Of a DNA stretch of 64,000 nucleotides, positions 21,181-32,523 are shown piece after piece. The stretch covers positions 44,947,065 through 45,011,064 of the forward strand of contig NC_085141.1 in assembly GCF_024139115.2 (NCBI RefSeq), written 5' to 3'. Each line of letters starts with the position of its first letter. The stretch's first letter is position 1. The notes below the pieces were generated by a model that saw only the letters and a list, made by a program, of their open reading frames with translations, was not told the DNA's origin and ran no database searches. The translations under genes and the position numbers were made by a program. Origin of the DNA: Armigeres subalbatus (Eukaryota > Arthropoda > Insecta > Diptera > Culicidae).

Positions 21181-21766
21181 TTCAGTAGGAACCTGTGGCT
21201 AGCACTCTTTCAAGGGCTTTCAAGCCTAAGTAAACTCGATTCTGTTCTGTTTGCGCTGCGCACAAGAAAGTGTGAACGGACGGCTCGAGACTCACGCAGA
21301 CGCAGCAGCAAACAAGCAGGCTGCGGATGAAGAATTAAAATGACATGATGTCGCCTTACATAATTTTGGCAAACTATATATCAGTGTGTCACAACATAGT
21401 TTTATCTGTGTGTGGGAGAAATTTTTAATTAAGCTTTCACGGCTCCCTTGGCACGGTCTCGCGGCCTCGCAGGGGGTCGCGGACCAGCGGTTGAGAAACA
21501 CTGATTTAGATAGTTGATTCAAAAGTAACATAAGATCCTATTATTCGCGACATAACATAAGATATCTTGTAGCTCAATAAGGTAGCGAAAATCGTTGTGT
21601 AGTTAATCAGAGTTTGTAGAATCGACTGTCATTTAAACCGCCACCAATAATTTGAAGAATTTTCTCCCGAAAAAAAATGCTGTGCGGGCAATATTTTGAT
21701 ACACTTTATCACATATCACACGAAACGCATACATCAGTTCCTCAACAGGCAACAAAAAATACTCAC

Positions 21767-21886
21767 TGTGTCCCATAAGAGTGGTCCTCCGCTCCGGTGG
21801 CATCGTCGTGGGTGGCTCCGGCGTCGTGGTCGTGGTTGTTGTCGTCGTTGTGGTCGTGGTGGTGGTAGTTGTTGGCCGTTTGATTT
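21767..21886 (-). CDS. Upstream Thr-rich exon of the same host gene
   Basis: This 120-bp exon on the minus strand is bounded by an acceptor (CTCTGCCAG, to 21887) and a consensus donor GTGAGT (21766-21761). It encodes IKRP, then about 17 consecutive Thr, then PEPPTTMPPERRTTLMGH, a mucin-like stalk. Both ends are phase 1, and the donor base plus the first two bases of the next exon make a codon that joins in frame to TPDVVQ at 20746. That phase match is the main reason for linking the exons. Earlier exons were not located; they may lie to the right, beyond 21887. Confidence 0.7.
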
Positions 21887-21887
21887 C

Positions 21888-22770
21888 TGGCAGAGTGGAG
21901 TGCAAGAAATAGTAAAACAAAGAAGCAAATTTATTACAGTCAGCTGGATTCGTTCGTACGGTAGTGAATTTGCAACCAAGTGCTACGAATGGACCAATAA
22001 AATAAAACCCAAAGGATGGAAGGAGGGTATTGGTAAATCCTGCTTACGAAATACATTCATATAAATTCGATTTCGGTGCGAGAGAGGACTTGGCTGATGG
22101 AAACTATCAAGTTTTACGACAGGATAAGTTATATGTCGGCCTTAGCATGCAACTGTGTCGAATGAGGCTGAATAAAGCTGGATTGATGCAACATATTGTC
22201 GAAAAAATAGGGGACACAAAAGGACTACAGTTATAAGCTCCCCATTGGAAACAGAAATTTTCAATAGAGAATTTGTGCGATTCTAGTGATGGCAACAAGG
22301 CAAAGAGAATAATTGAATGCGATATTTCCGTCACATAATTAAAGATTTTCACAAAATGTCCAAATTACCCATAAAAAATTAAAATTGCATTGGGAAACTC
22401 CATACAACCCAAAAACCAAAATGGCATTTCCGTATTTGACATCTGAAGGTGGGTACATCATTTACGCCAAACCCTTTAAAAGAAAAACTCTGATCGATAG
22501 CAAAATTCAATAGTAAACGAAAACCCGAATAAAAATGAACCATTCATCAAATCGTTAAAATCATTATGTTTTCCGTTCATGAAATAATAATTATACAAGT
22601 AAACGAGCCTTTATGATTTCGAGAGATTTCGAGGTCCTTTTCACTCGAATCCTCCCTTGTGTGAATGAAATCAAAATTAGAAATGGGCGATACCGACACG
22701 ATCTATCGGGAATCGATATTTTCACTCCGATTAAGCGTTATTTTGTATCGATTTTTTTATGTTATTTTGA
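21888..22770. other. Gene-free stretch (possible intron of the host gene)
   Basis: No further exon could be supported. Short frames at 22030-22236 and 22107-22352 overlap on opposite strands and resemble nothing known. Confidence 0.4.
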
Positions 22771-22970
22771 GGGGCAACAGGGACTTTGTCCAAGGGCTTA
22801 ACGACCCCTCCCCATGGCCACTGTGGATTAGGGGACCTGTCTAGGATGTGGTTGGGATTGACAGTGGGCTCTGTTGAAACTCTATAAAAATATAAAAAGC
22901 TGCATGTGTCCGCAAGCAGGCCCTATCGAAGCGACCGTGCGCCGCTCAAAGCACACAAGCCCAGCAGGAG
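22771..22970 (+). mobile_element. RTE LINE 5' leader fragment
   Basis: This aligns along its length with the leader of the RTE element at 24263-24452: GGGGCAACAGGGACTTTGTC at the start, CTATAAAAA then AGCTGCATGT in the middle, and GCGACCGTGCGCCGCTCAAA near the end. The element stops there, so it is an isolated leader copy. Confidence 0.7.
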
Positions 22971-23120
22971 TGAAAACCGGCACATCAGGATCAATACCAG
23001 TAAGATCCTGATTATGGTATACTTAGCTTACTGATTATGGATCGACTGTACATACGTAGCCGTACTACAGAATATCAAAACCATAAATGAACGCAAAAGC
23101 AAGAGAGAAATGAGCACAAT

Positions 23121-23212
23121 CAGTGTTGCCACATTTTATCTGTACCATGGCCTCAAAAATCTTTTTCATCTGTACCAAAATCTTCAAAAATCTGTACCAA
23201 AATCTGTACCAG
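23121..23212. repeat. Short tandem motif TCTGTACCA, about five copies
   Basis: ATCTGTACC recurs at about 23149, 23169, 23190 and 23203 with ATCTTCAAAAATC spacers, following CAGTGTTGCCAC. The start CAGTGTTGCC resembles a DNA-transposon terminus, but no partner end was found. Confidence 0.45.
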
Positions 23213-23588
23213 ACAATATGAGAATTACACATAAATATACAAAATTATAAGTCAATTAAGCGATGCAAACCAATTAATTCGATGAAAAGCATTGTTATGA
23301 ATTTCAGTGATTTCTTATGAAAACGTATTGCAATAAGTTGTAGTTAACATATTCTTTGGTTACCTGTAAAATAATAACTTCCAGTAATTTTACTTCATAT
23401 TTTACTTGTCGTTTAATTTTCAATATTTTTCCTGCATCCCAAGTAATAATTATGATTTATAATTGGAGACAACGATTTACTATTCAAGTATGCTATAAAA
23501 CCATGATAGAACCTGTGATAGAACCGTCGGTGTTACTTAGGATGAGTTTATATTATTTTTCCTCTTTTTAGCTAACGATAGTTTTATA

Positions 23589-23825
23589 CCATGTTTGTAA
23601 ACGACTGAATTTCAATGACCTGGAAGGGATTATTTTCGGCTTGCAGTCTTTATGATGAGCTGAATGATTTTTATGTTATCATCGCCGACGTTTCGGTGTT
23701 TGGTTCACACCTTCTTTAGTCAAGCCCTGAAGAAGGTGTGAACCAAACACCGAAACGTCGGCGATGATAACATAAAAATCATTCAGCTCATCATAAAGAC
23801 TGCAAGCCGAAAATAAACCCTTCCA
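23589..23825. mobile_element. Palindromic insertion, Penelope-like terminal repeats head-to-head
   Basis: The arms 23620-23716 and 23730-23826 are nearly perfect 97-bp inverted repeats with a 13-nt loop. The insertion is framed by GATAGTTTTATA at 23577-23588 and 23826-23837, a 12-bp target duplication. Each arm contains CTGAAGA, then a GGTGT/ACACC stem, then GAAACG. This arrangement is known from Penelope-like elements, whose terminal repeats carry hammerhead ribozyme motifs and are often found in inverted order at the truncated 5' end. Assignment to that class is inference; no reverse transcriptase is present. Confidence 0.65.
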
Positions 23826-23837
23826 GATAGTTTTATA

Positions 23838-24262
23838 TGACATTAAAACTAAATAGAATACAAACTCCTCGTTTTGACTTGCATTTTTAAACATTTGTTT
23901 TATAACAGGGCATATATTGGAAAGATTATGTTTCATATAAATCAAGGCTGATGAACACTCACACGCGATGTAAGTTTGAATTATCAATTAATAAAAACTC
24001 ACCAGCGAATAAGAATCGTTCAAAAATCGTATCTTAGTTTCAAGCATTTATCGTTAGTGTTACTTTTTGAACTAATTTTTCTTCCTATCGCAGAGCCATA
24101 ACACGAAACAATATTAAATTTTTACGTACTGTTGACTAGACTGGCCCAGGAAACAAAAAGTTGTGGAATTCCACGGGGCACCCCCCAGGATTGTGTCTTT
24201 TGGGTAAAAAAATCAACTTCTCAAAATTTCAGCTCAATCGCTTGTTGCATAAGTTGGCGCAT
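23838..24262. other. Gene-free stretch before the RTE LINE
   Basis: AT-rich without a supported gene. From about 24126 a GC-richer 130-bp stretch (GGAATTCCACGGGGCACC word) directly precedes the LINE leader and may be a fragment of another repeat. Confidence 0.4.
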
Positions 24263-27200
24263 GGGGGCAGCAGGGACTATATCCAAGGGCTTGACGATCC
24301 CTCCCCAGGCCATCTGCGAGTTGTGGCGCCTGCCTAGGATGTGGTGGGGTTTGACAGTGGGCCCTGTTAAACCTCTATAAAAAGCTGCATGTATCCGCAA
24401 GTAGGCTCCGCCAAAGCGACCGTGTGCCGCTCAAAGCGTACAAGCCCAAGTCCTGGTGTTAGGTGGGACGCTAAATAGCCCTGACACGACGGCCCTCCGA
24501 CGAGACAGGAGGTTTGCGCAGGCCCAATAAGCCGCCTTTAAAAACAACTATTACGAACGACATAGAAGATAATACGACTCGATACAATCGGCAACGACCT
24601 AGGCGACGAATAAAGGATCACGATTGGAAGCTTGGAACATGGAACTGCAAGTCGCTAGGCTTCGCAGGTTGCGATAGGGTAATCTACGATGAATTACATC
24701 CCCGCAACTCCGATGTCGTAGCGCTGCAGGAAATCTGCTGGACAGGACAGAAAGTGTGGAAAAGCGGGCATCGAGCGGCTACCTTCTACCAAAGCTGTGG
24801 CACTACCAACGAGCTGGGAACCGGCTTCATAGTGCTGGGAAAGATGCGCCAACGCGTGATTGGGACACGAAGGGAGATCCGACGACGAGAAAGAAGCGTT
24901 CTATGCGCAGCTGGAGCAGACATACGATTAATGCCCACTGCGGGACGTCAAAATCGTCATCGGTGACATGAACGCTCAGGTAGGAAGGGAGGAAATGTAT
25001 AGACCGGTCATCGGACCGGATAGTCTGCATACCATATTGAACGACATCGGCCAACAATGCAGAAACTTTGCAGTATCCGGAATGGTAGTCCGAAGCACTT
25101 TCTTCCCCCGCAAGAATATCCACAAGGCCACACGGAAATCACCTAATCAAGTAACGGAAAACCAAATCGACCACGTTCTAATCGACGGTAAATTCTTCTC
25201 CGACATCACGAACGTACGCACTTACCGCAGTGCGAATATTGAATCCGACCACTACCTCGTCGCAGTATGTCTGCGCTCAAAACTCTCGACGGTGATCAAC
25301 ACGCGTCGGAGTCGTCCGCCGCGGCTTAACATTGGGCGGCTACAAGACGGTAGACTAGCCCAAGACTACGCGCAGCAGCTGGAAGTGGCACTCCCAACGG
25401 AAGAGCAGCTAGGCGCAGCATCTCTTGAAGATGGCTGGAGAGATATTCGATCCGCCATTGGTAGCACCGCAACCGCTGCACTAGGCGCGGATCAGATAAA
25501 CTACTGGGATGTCGGCGAATGTGAGCAGTTAGTTGAGAAGAAGAAAACATCATGGGCGAGATTGCTGCAAAACCGCACGAGGTCGAACGAGGCACGATAT
25601 AAACGGGCGTGGAACAGACAAAACTTGATTTTCGGAGGAAAATGCGCCAGCAGGAAGATCGAGACCGTGAAGAGACGGAGGAACTGTGCCGCGCTAATAA
25701 CGCACGAAAGTTCTATGAGAAGTTGAACCGTTCACGTAAGGGCCACGTGCCACAGCCCGATATGTGTAAGGACATAAACGGGAACCTTCTTACGAACGAG
25801 CGTGAGGTGATCCAAAGGTGGCGGCAGCACTACGAAGAGCACCTGAATGGCGATATGGCAGACAACGGTGGCGGTATGGTAATGAACCTAGGAGCACGCG
25901 CGCAGGACATGCGACTTCCGGCTCCGAATCTCCAGGAAATCCAGGAGGAGATCGGCCGGCTGAAAACAACAAAGCCCCTGGAGTTGACCAACTACCAGGA
26001 GAGCTGTTTAAACACGGTGGTGAAGCAATGGCTAGAGCGCTGCATTGGGTGATTACCAAGGTTTGGGAGGATGAGGTTCTGCCGCAGGAGTGGATGGAAG
26101 GTGTCGTGTGTCCCATCTACAAAAAAGCGATAAGCTGGATTGTAGCAACTACCGCGCAATCACATTGCTGAACGCCGCCTACAAGGTACTCTCCCAAATT
26201 TTATGCCGTCGACTAACACCAATTGCAAGAGAGTTCGTGGGGCAGTACCAGGCGGGATTTATGGGTGAACGCTCTACCACAGACCAGGTGCTCGCCATAC
26301 GTCAGGTATTGCAGAAATGCCGCGAATACAACGTGCCCACACATCATCTATTTATCGACTTCAAAGCCGCATATGATACAATCGATCGGGACCAGCTATG
26401 GCAGCTAATGCACGAAAACGGATTTCCGGATAAACTGATACGGTTGATCAAGGCGACGATGGATCGGGTGATGTGCGTAGTTCGAGTTTCAGGGGCATTC
26501 TCGAGTCAATTCGAAACGCGTAGAGGGTTACGGCAAGGTGATGGTCTTTCGTGTCTGCTATTCAACATCGCTTTGGAGGGAGTAATACGAATTGACACGA
26601 GTGGTACGATTTTCACGAAGTCCGTCCAGTTATTTGGTTTCGCCGACGACATTGATATCATGGCACGTAACTTTGAGAGGATGGAGGAAGCCTACATCAG
26701 ACTGAAAAGCGAAGCTTAACGGATTGGACTAGTCATCAACACGTCGAAGACGAAGTACATGATAGGAAGAGGCTCAAGAGAAGTCAATGTGAGCCACCCA
26801 CCACGAGTTTCTATCGGTGGTGACGAAATCGAGGTGGTTGAAGAATTCGTGTACTTGGGCTCACTGGTGACCGCCGATAACGATACCAGCAGAGAAATTC
26901 GGAGACGCATAGTGGCTGGAAATCGTACGTACTTTGGACTCCGCAAGACGCTCCGATCGAGTAGAGTTCGCCGCCGTACCAAACTGACTATCTACAAAAC
27001 GCTTATAAGACCGGTAGTTCTCTACGGACACGAGACCTGGACGATGCTCGTGGAGGACCAACGCGCACTGGGAGTTTTCGAAAGGAAAGTGTTGCGTACC
27101 ATCTATGGCAGATGGCGGACGGTACGTGGAGGAGGCGAATGAACCACTAGTTGCATCAGCTGTTGGGAGAACCATCCATCGTTCACACCGCGAAAATCGG

Positions 27201-27455
27201 AAGACTGCGGTGGGCCGGGCACGTAGCCAGAATGTCGGACAGTAATCCGGTGAAAATGGTTCTCGACAACGATCCGACGGGAACAAGAAGGCGAGGTGCA
27301 CAGCGGGCAAGGTGGATCGATCAGGTGGAGGACGACTTGCGGACCCTCCGCAGACTGCGTGGTTGGCGAAGTGCAGCCTTGAACCGAGCTGAATGGAGAA
27401 GTCTTTTATGTGCAGCACAGGCCACTCCGGCCTTAGTCTGATGATAAATAAATAC
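24263..27455 (+). mobile_element. RTE-clade LINE (JAM1-like), inactive
   Basis: A leader of about 250 bp is followed by a single-ORF element: endonuclease (24620-25300), a basic linker, reverse transcriptase (26090-26720) and the RTE-type C-terminus with GRLRWAGHVARM (about 27196-27231). It ends in a TAAATAAATA tail at about 27455. The right junction abuts a Jockey-type sequence. Clade call rests on the one-ORF layout, the FADDIDIMAR-type catalytic box and the RWAGHVARM motif; JAM1 is the Aedes RTE that I recall. Confidence 0.8.
24514..27441 (+). pseudogene. RTE endonuclease-reverse transcriptase, at least five frame breaks
   Basis: The endonuclease start reads LGTWNCKSLGF and VALQEICWTGQ (Glu of the AP-endonuclease motif). 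Further on, VTENQIDHVLIDGKF and ESDHYLVAVCLR (the SDH motif region) follow in a second frame. The RT has FIDFKAAYDTIDR, GLRQGDGLSCLLF and FADDIDIMAR. The reading frame changes near 24880-24960, 25600-25700, about 25970 and about 26110, there is an in-frame TAA at 26717-26719, and it changes again near 27142. Such an ORF cannot be translated. Target-primed reverse transcription in the nucleus was its original role (family knowledge). Confidence 0.8.
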
Positions 27456-27459
27456 CACT

Positions 27460-27738
27460 TTAGAAAAAACGGCGACAAAGAAATACAAAAAGTCCAATCT
27501 GGTACAACAGTGAAATAAAAAATTTGAAAAAACAAAAAGCACATAAAATCTACAAGAAAGTAGAGAGTGATCGAAACTTAGCGAAATATTTGGAAATCTG
27601 CGACCAACTGAATCTAGCCATCAGTAATACACTTGAAAAATATAATTCAAAAACTGAGCTTGAAATGAAGTCCTGTCCAAAGAACTTTTTAAATTAATTG
27701 TCTGATTCAACTTAAAAACAAAATTAAAATCAGACAAT
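27460..27738 (+). mobile_element. Jockey-type LINE, part 1 (left of the hAT insertion)
   Basis: The translated linker between endonuclease and RT is readable: WYNSEIKNLKKQKAHKIY then AKYLEICDQLNLAISNTLEK. This is typical of the stretch just before the RT of Jockey-clade elements. It continues at 30400 after the hAT-like element. Small indels break the frame near 27690. Confidence 0.7.
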
Positions 27739-28360
27739 CAGAGCCGTAGCGTGGACTCCCAGCGCCCTTGGCGAAACCTTTATTAGGCGCCCCTTACTCA
27801 GATGTTAAAAAAAACGTGTTATGAGCAGGGAGATTTAATTTTGAATTTTTGCTTTATGAATTCCTAAAACCTCTATAACCTGCATATGTTCCAATAGGTA
27901 GAAAGTAAGGGTTAGAGAGAGAGACCAGAACATTTCTAGAAATCCGCTGAAGTTTAACGATTTTCTGAAAGATTTAATAAACTAATGCAAGTAAAAAAAA
28001 GATCCAGAAGTGTGTGGATTCACGACAAAATAAAAAGGATTTAATTAGGAAAATAAAAAGCTCTCAATTTTCGCTTGCTATTCGATTTTGATTGCTATCG
28101 AATAAAGTCACATCAAGAATAACTCTTTTATGAAGTAGATGACCATTAGCCCTTTCGATGACGAAAAGTTCAATTTCGAAGTGGCTTGGTTTGCAAAAAC
28201 TACTGATTATTCAATGAACTTCAACTTTGGAGTGAATTGGTTGTTCCCTAATCTGATTTAGCCATCGTTACTGAAATCCCTCGATGCATATTCTCATATT
28301 CAGCATACCATCATTTCGAATACTCTTTCCCGCTAAAAGCATTACCAGTTTATAAAGATT

Positions 28361-28655
28361 CTTCTTCTTCTTCTCATTGGCATTACATCCCCACACTGGG
28401 ACAGAGCCGCCTCGCAGCTTAGTGTTCATTGAGCACTTCCACAGTTATTAACTGCGAGGTTCCTAAGCCAGTTTACCATTTTTGCATTCGTATATCATGA
28501 GGCTAACACGATGATACTTTTATGCCCAGGGAAGTCGAGACAATTTCCAATCCGAAAATTGCCTAGACCGGCACCGGGAATCGAACCCAGCCACCCTCAG
28601 CATGGTCTTGCTTTGTAGCCGCGCGTCTTACCGCACGGCTAAGGAGGGCCCTTCA
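28361..28655 (-). mobile_element. Feilai-like SINE, full length
   Basis: On the minus strand it runs from a tRNA-like head (GCGGTAAGACGCGCGGCTAC, then box B GGTTCGATTCCC at about 28585-28574) through a body with GGAAGTGCTCAATGAACACT to an (AGA)n tail. The 10-bp TATAAAGATT flanks it at 28351-28360 and 28656-28665. Feilai is the tRNA-derived SINE of Aedes as I recall it. It is inserted inside the hAT-like element. Confidence 0.85.
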
Positions 28656-28959
28656 TATAAAGATTACACTGGATCAAATTACACTGGATCAAATGCGATC
28701 GCATAGTTGTCGGCATAAAATGAGCGAATTTATCTAAAATTTACACAAAGTACTTCCGTACATCTATTATCAGATAACGGTTTGAATTTTTAAGTCGCGA
28801 ACAAAAACTATATGTATTTGATTTACGCTTCGCCCTTGGCTTATTGAAGTCCTTCCCCAGAAGCTTGTTTCGTGCTCCTTTCCATTTGCATTTCCTGTTC
28901 CTTCCTTTTCCTTCCACTTTCTTTTCCATCAAGTAAATAATGAAAAAGACATTCCCAAA

Positions 28960-29970
28960 TTAGGGGAGCATGCCAACGTTCTGATACATTGAAATTTTAT
29001 GACCCCGGGAGTTCCCAGTAAGGGACTAGCCTAGACCCCAAGCTGACCAAGTCTGACCAACGGCAGCTTCCGGGATGGGCGCAAAATGCCTCCTTTCTCC
29101 CAGGTCCCAATGACTTTATTCTTAACACTTTACCTTTTTGGCTTATTCAGCGGTATGGGCGGCAATGAGATACAGTGACAATGGCTTGGTCAGTTAGAAG
29201 TGGCACTATCGCAAATGGCGTTAGGTACTGGCGCGACGTGTAGCTTGATGGTCGTTGGTCAGATGATCGTCGAATGACCCGGCGGCGTCCACGAGGTGTT
29301 GCTTCTCGACGATCTTATGACCGAGGTAAATTCCGGAATTTTCATCCGTTGACGGAAGCCGATAACACGATGTTAGTTGGCACGATACGTGAGAAAAGCT
29401 TGGACGAACAATAGCTGTCGTTATCAGGACTCCGTATGACAAAATGGCGTTCGTGGCGTGGTACCGCCGGTCGGTCCGGGCGAGGAAGTACCTTCAGAAA
29501 TACGAGTCCCGGCACCTCTGGGCAGAATGTTAGCAACCTCAGTGATTCTCACTTGGCAGGTCTTGCCAAGCTCGGGGACGATCGGCTTTTTCACTACGTA
29601 CCGCTCACTGGAAGTCGTCTGCCGACCGGATAGCTTTGGTCAACGGAAGTCGTATCGCAGAGCTAGGGCCAACAGTTGTCAACCCCGGAAACCAATAACC
29701 AAACGTTAGCCAGCCATGCGTAATTCCTCGCTCCGGAGGTGCACTTAGGCACGCAGAAAACTACTAGCAACAGGACACCGATTTGCAAGATGGCGTTCTC
29801 GTGTTTTAATAACACCTACAGTTGGTGAGAGGTGTCGAAAAGGCGCAATCACCACACACGCACGTAGCTGGATTCCCACTTCCCGAACGTCAACAATCGG
29901 ACTGACTATTTGGGCTGATTTACCACTTATCATTAAATTTCGAGATTCAGAAGGAATGGAATAAACTTCA
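28960..29970. other. GC-rich block of unknown origin inside the hAT-like element
   Basis: Base composition rises sharply compared with the AT-rich hAT flanks. Overlapping short frames on both strands (29221-29536 minus, 29436-29709 plus) show no recognised domain. It could be cargo captured by the element or a fragment of an LTR element leader; I cannot decide. Confidence 0.4.
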
Positions 29971-30399
29971 AAGATGCGAGTTGGCAATAGGTTCTTAGTA
30001 TCTCGTACCTCGACTGATCACTTTATTCCTTTTTTCATCGAAGACTCTGGAGCACATAATTTTGATAAACGTATTCATTTGCCACCCACTTTGCCTGTTC
30101 TAAAATTACGATTAGACACTAACTTGACAAATTATTTCCTGCATACCAACACAATACACAAAGTGATACCATTCGGTAACAACTTGTATCAGTTATTAAC
30201 GGAACAGGGCCTTCCGGAAATATGTCAAATGATTGATTATATTATGTAGTCCTTGAGAGAATCGTAATAAAAGGTTAAATTTGTATCACTTTGAACCAGT
30301 GAATTTTTGAATAATTTTTAATCATTTCCTATAGCGGAATTCTGGATTTTGGCGCCCCTACAGGCAGATTTGGCGAGGGGCCAACACGCTACGGCGCTG

Positions 30400-32515
30400 C
30401 AGACAATTTTCCATCTGTAATGCACCTCGACGAAAATGTTGGCGATAGCTCGAAAAAAAAACTGTAATTTATTTGCCAATTTTTTCCAAGACATCTATAC
30501 TACATTTTCGGAAGAAGATCGCGATCGCGATTATTTTGCGTTTTATCCAGAATTTTTCAGAGATGTTGGTGTAAATCAAATTCAAGTCCAGGAAATTTTC
30601 GACGCTCTAATGAACTTGGATGCTTCGAAGGGATTCCACCAGTATTTATTAAAAAATTAGCAAAAGAACTCACTACTCCTCTATATTGGCTTTTCAATAA
30701 GTCTCTGGAATCTGGAATCTTCCCAAAAATATGGAAAAGCTCTTTTCTAGTACCAATATTTAAATCTGGTCGAAAATCAGACGTACGTAATTATCGTGGC
30801 ATAGCCCTTATCTCTTGCATTCCAAAACTTTTCGAAGCAATTTTCAACGAGAAGCTAGTTTTGCAAATCAAAAACAGAGTGACTGACACACAACACGGCT
30901 TTTTTAAAGGTCGCTCGACCTCAACAAATCTGCTTCAATTCGTAGACTTTCCATTGAATGCAATGGATAACGGCAACCATGTAGAAGCTCTATATACGGA
31001 ATTTAGCAAGGCATTCGATCGCATTGATATACCGATGCTGCTTTTTAAACTACACAAAATTGGAATTGAACCACGACTCCTGAAATGGCTTGAATCATAC
31101 CTAACTGACCGCCAACAAATTATCAAATTTAATAGACACAAATCAAAACCAATTCAAGTCACTTCGGGAGTCCCTCAAGGCTCTCATTTGGGCCCTCTTC
31201 TTTTTATCTTGTACGTAAACGACATTTCCTTCATACTGAAAAACATTAAAATGTTAATTTATGCCGATGACATGAAGCTGTTTATGGAAATAAGAAATGA
31301 AGTCGACATCAATGTATTCCGCAATGAAATAGACAAATTCTACATATGGTGCAAGAAAAGCCTATGTAAATGTAAAGAAATGCAACTTAATATCATTTAG
31401 CAGAAAAAGAACAATACCAAACATTTCAATCGCATTAGGGAATCAGAATGTGGAAAATGTGAAAGAGTAAGGGACTTAGGATTAATCTTAGACTCTAAAC
31501 TTTCATTCGTAGACCACTACAACACAATCATTCACAGGGCTAATAACATGCTAGGGTTCATAAAGCGTTTCTGCTATAACTTTCATGACCCATATACAAT
31601 TAAAACACTTTATGTAGCTTATGTTAGATCAATAATGGAATATTGCAGTATTGTAGGAGTAGAACTCACTATTCCTCTATATCACGGGAGTGACACTTGT
31701 ATACCTCCCCCAAAGTTTGTTTCGTAGCCAACATTGAAAATTCCGCACTGACAGCCATAAGCGTAATCACGGGAGGAAAAGAGATAGATGCGGTCCACAC
31801 TGACAGTTCCATAAACGAAAAGCAGATGAAAAGCATGAAAAGAGACTGCATCCATACTACGAAAACACAACCAAAGCATCAGACCCCCGCTCTATATTGG
31901 CTTTTCAATAAGTCTCTGGAATCTGGAATCTTCCCAAAAATATGGAAAAGCTCTTTTCTAGTACCAATATTTAAATCTGGTCGAAAATCAGACGTACGTA
32001 ATTATCGTGGCATAGCCGGCATAGCTTTCTCATTCACGCACGAAGAGAGGTTAGAATCTGTACAAAAGTAATTTTTACTATTTGCTCTTCGTAAGTTAGG
32101 CTGGACATCATTTCCACTCCCATCATACAAAGCACGCTGCATGCTCATTACCATACAGACTTTGAAAGAGCGGCGTGAAATAGCAATGGTTTCCTTCATA
32201 AATGATATCGTTTCCCAACGTGTTGATTCACCTAAAATCAAAATATCAAAATTAAACTTTTATATTCCTTCAAGGCCACTTCGTAATCGTACCTTATTTA
32301 TAACAAACTATCATCGAACAAATTATGCCAAATTTGAACCTTTGAATCGAATAACATTTACAATCAACACTGCGAAGCTATCGACTTTACAATGTTTCGG
32401 CAGAATCTTAAAACAATTTTTAATCGAATTCGAAATCGCAACACATAAGACAAGAGATGTAACATTTTTTATCTGTACTATCAAATATCTAGTTAATTTT
32501 TATTATAAATATATA
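30400..32515 (+). mobile_element. Jockey-type LINE, part 2 (RT and C-terminus)
   Basis: It begins with the second copy of the hAT target site and carries the LINE on to its C-terminal domain. It is interrupted by the errantivirus at 32516, and the LINE tail resumes at 48957. It contains an internal partial self-duplication (31661-32017). Confidence 0.8.
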
Positions 32516-32523
32516 ATTACGTG
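30436..32523 (+). pseudogene. Jockey-type reverse transcriptase, broken
   Basis: RT motifs in order are WLFNKSLESGIFPKIWK, PIFKSGRKSDVRNYRGIA, QHGFFKGRSTSTNL, LYTEFSKAFDRID, TSGVPQGSHLGPLLF and the catalytic MLIYADDMKLF (YADD, about 31255-31285), followed by the post-RT stretch VRDLGLILDSKL. The C-terminal part resumes at 32036 (HEERLESVQK, then LRKLGWTSFPLPSYKARCML). Stops and frameshifts occur at about 30658, 31398 and 31655. Jockey elements normally use two ORFs; ORF1 was not found in the window. Confidence 0.8.
31661..32017 (+). repeat. Self-duplicated LINE segment holding a 207-bp insertion
   Basis: 31661-31682 plus 31890-32017 repeats 30665-30806 of the same LINE almost exactly. The copy is split by 207 bp (31683-31889) framed by CTCTATAT at 31675-31682 and 31890-31897 (8-bp duplication). 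The 207-bp piece is open in frame and reads straight into the RT frame, giving a chimeric ORF from 31697 to 32071. Its own origin is unknown. Confidence 0.75.

Larger units (their letters stand above)
27739..30399. mobile_element. hAT-like non-autonomous element in the Jockey LINE
   Basis: The left terminus CAGAGCCGTAGCGTG and the inverted right terminus CAGCGCCGTAGCGTG match at 14 of 15. The flanking CAGACAAT occurs at 27731-27738 and again at 30400-30407, a perfect 8-bp target duplication, the hallmark of hAT elements. The GGCGCCCC words next to each end are also shared. No transposase ORF could be read in the 2.66 kb. The interior contains a SINE (28361-28655) and a GC-rich block of unknown origin (about 28960-29970). 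Confidence 0.85.

Noticed and set aside
29221..29709. Host exon in the GC-rich block
   Set aside because: No frame has protein-like conservation or splice sites that I could join.
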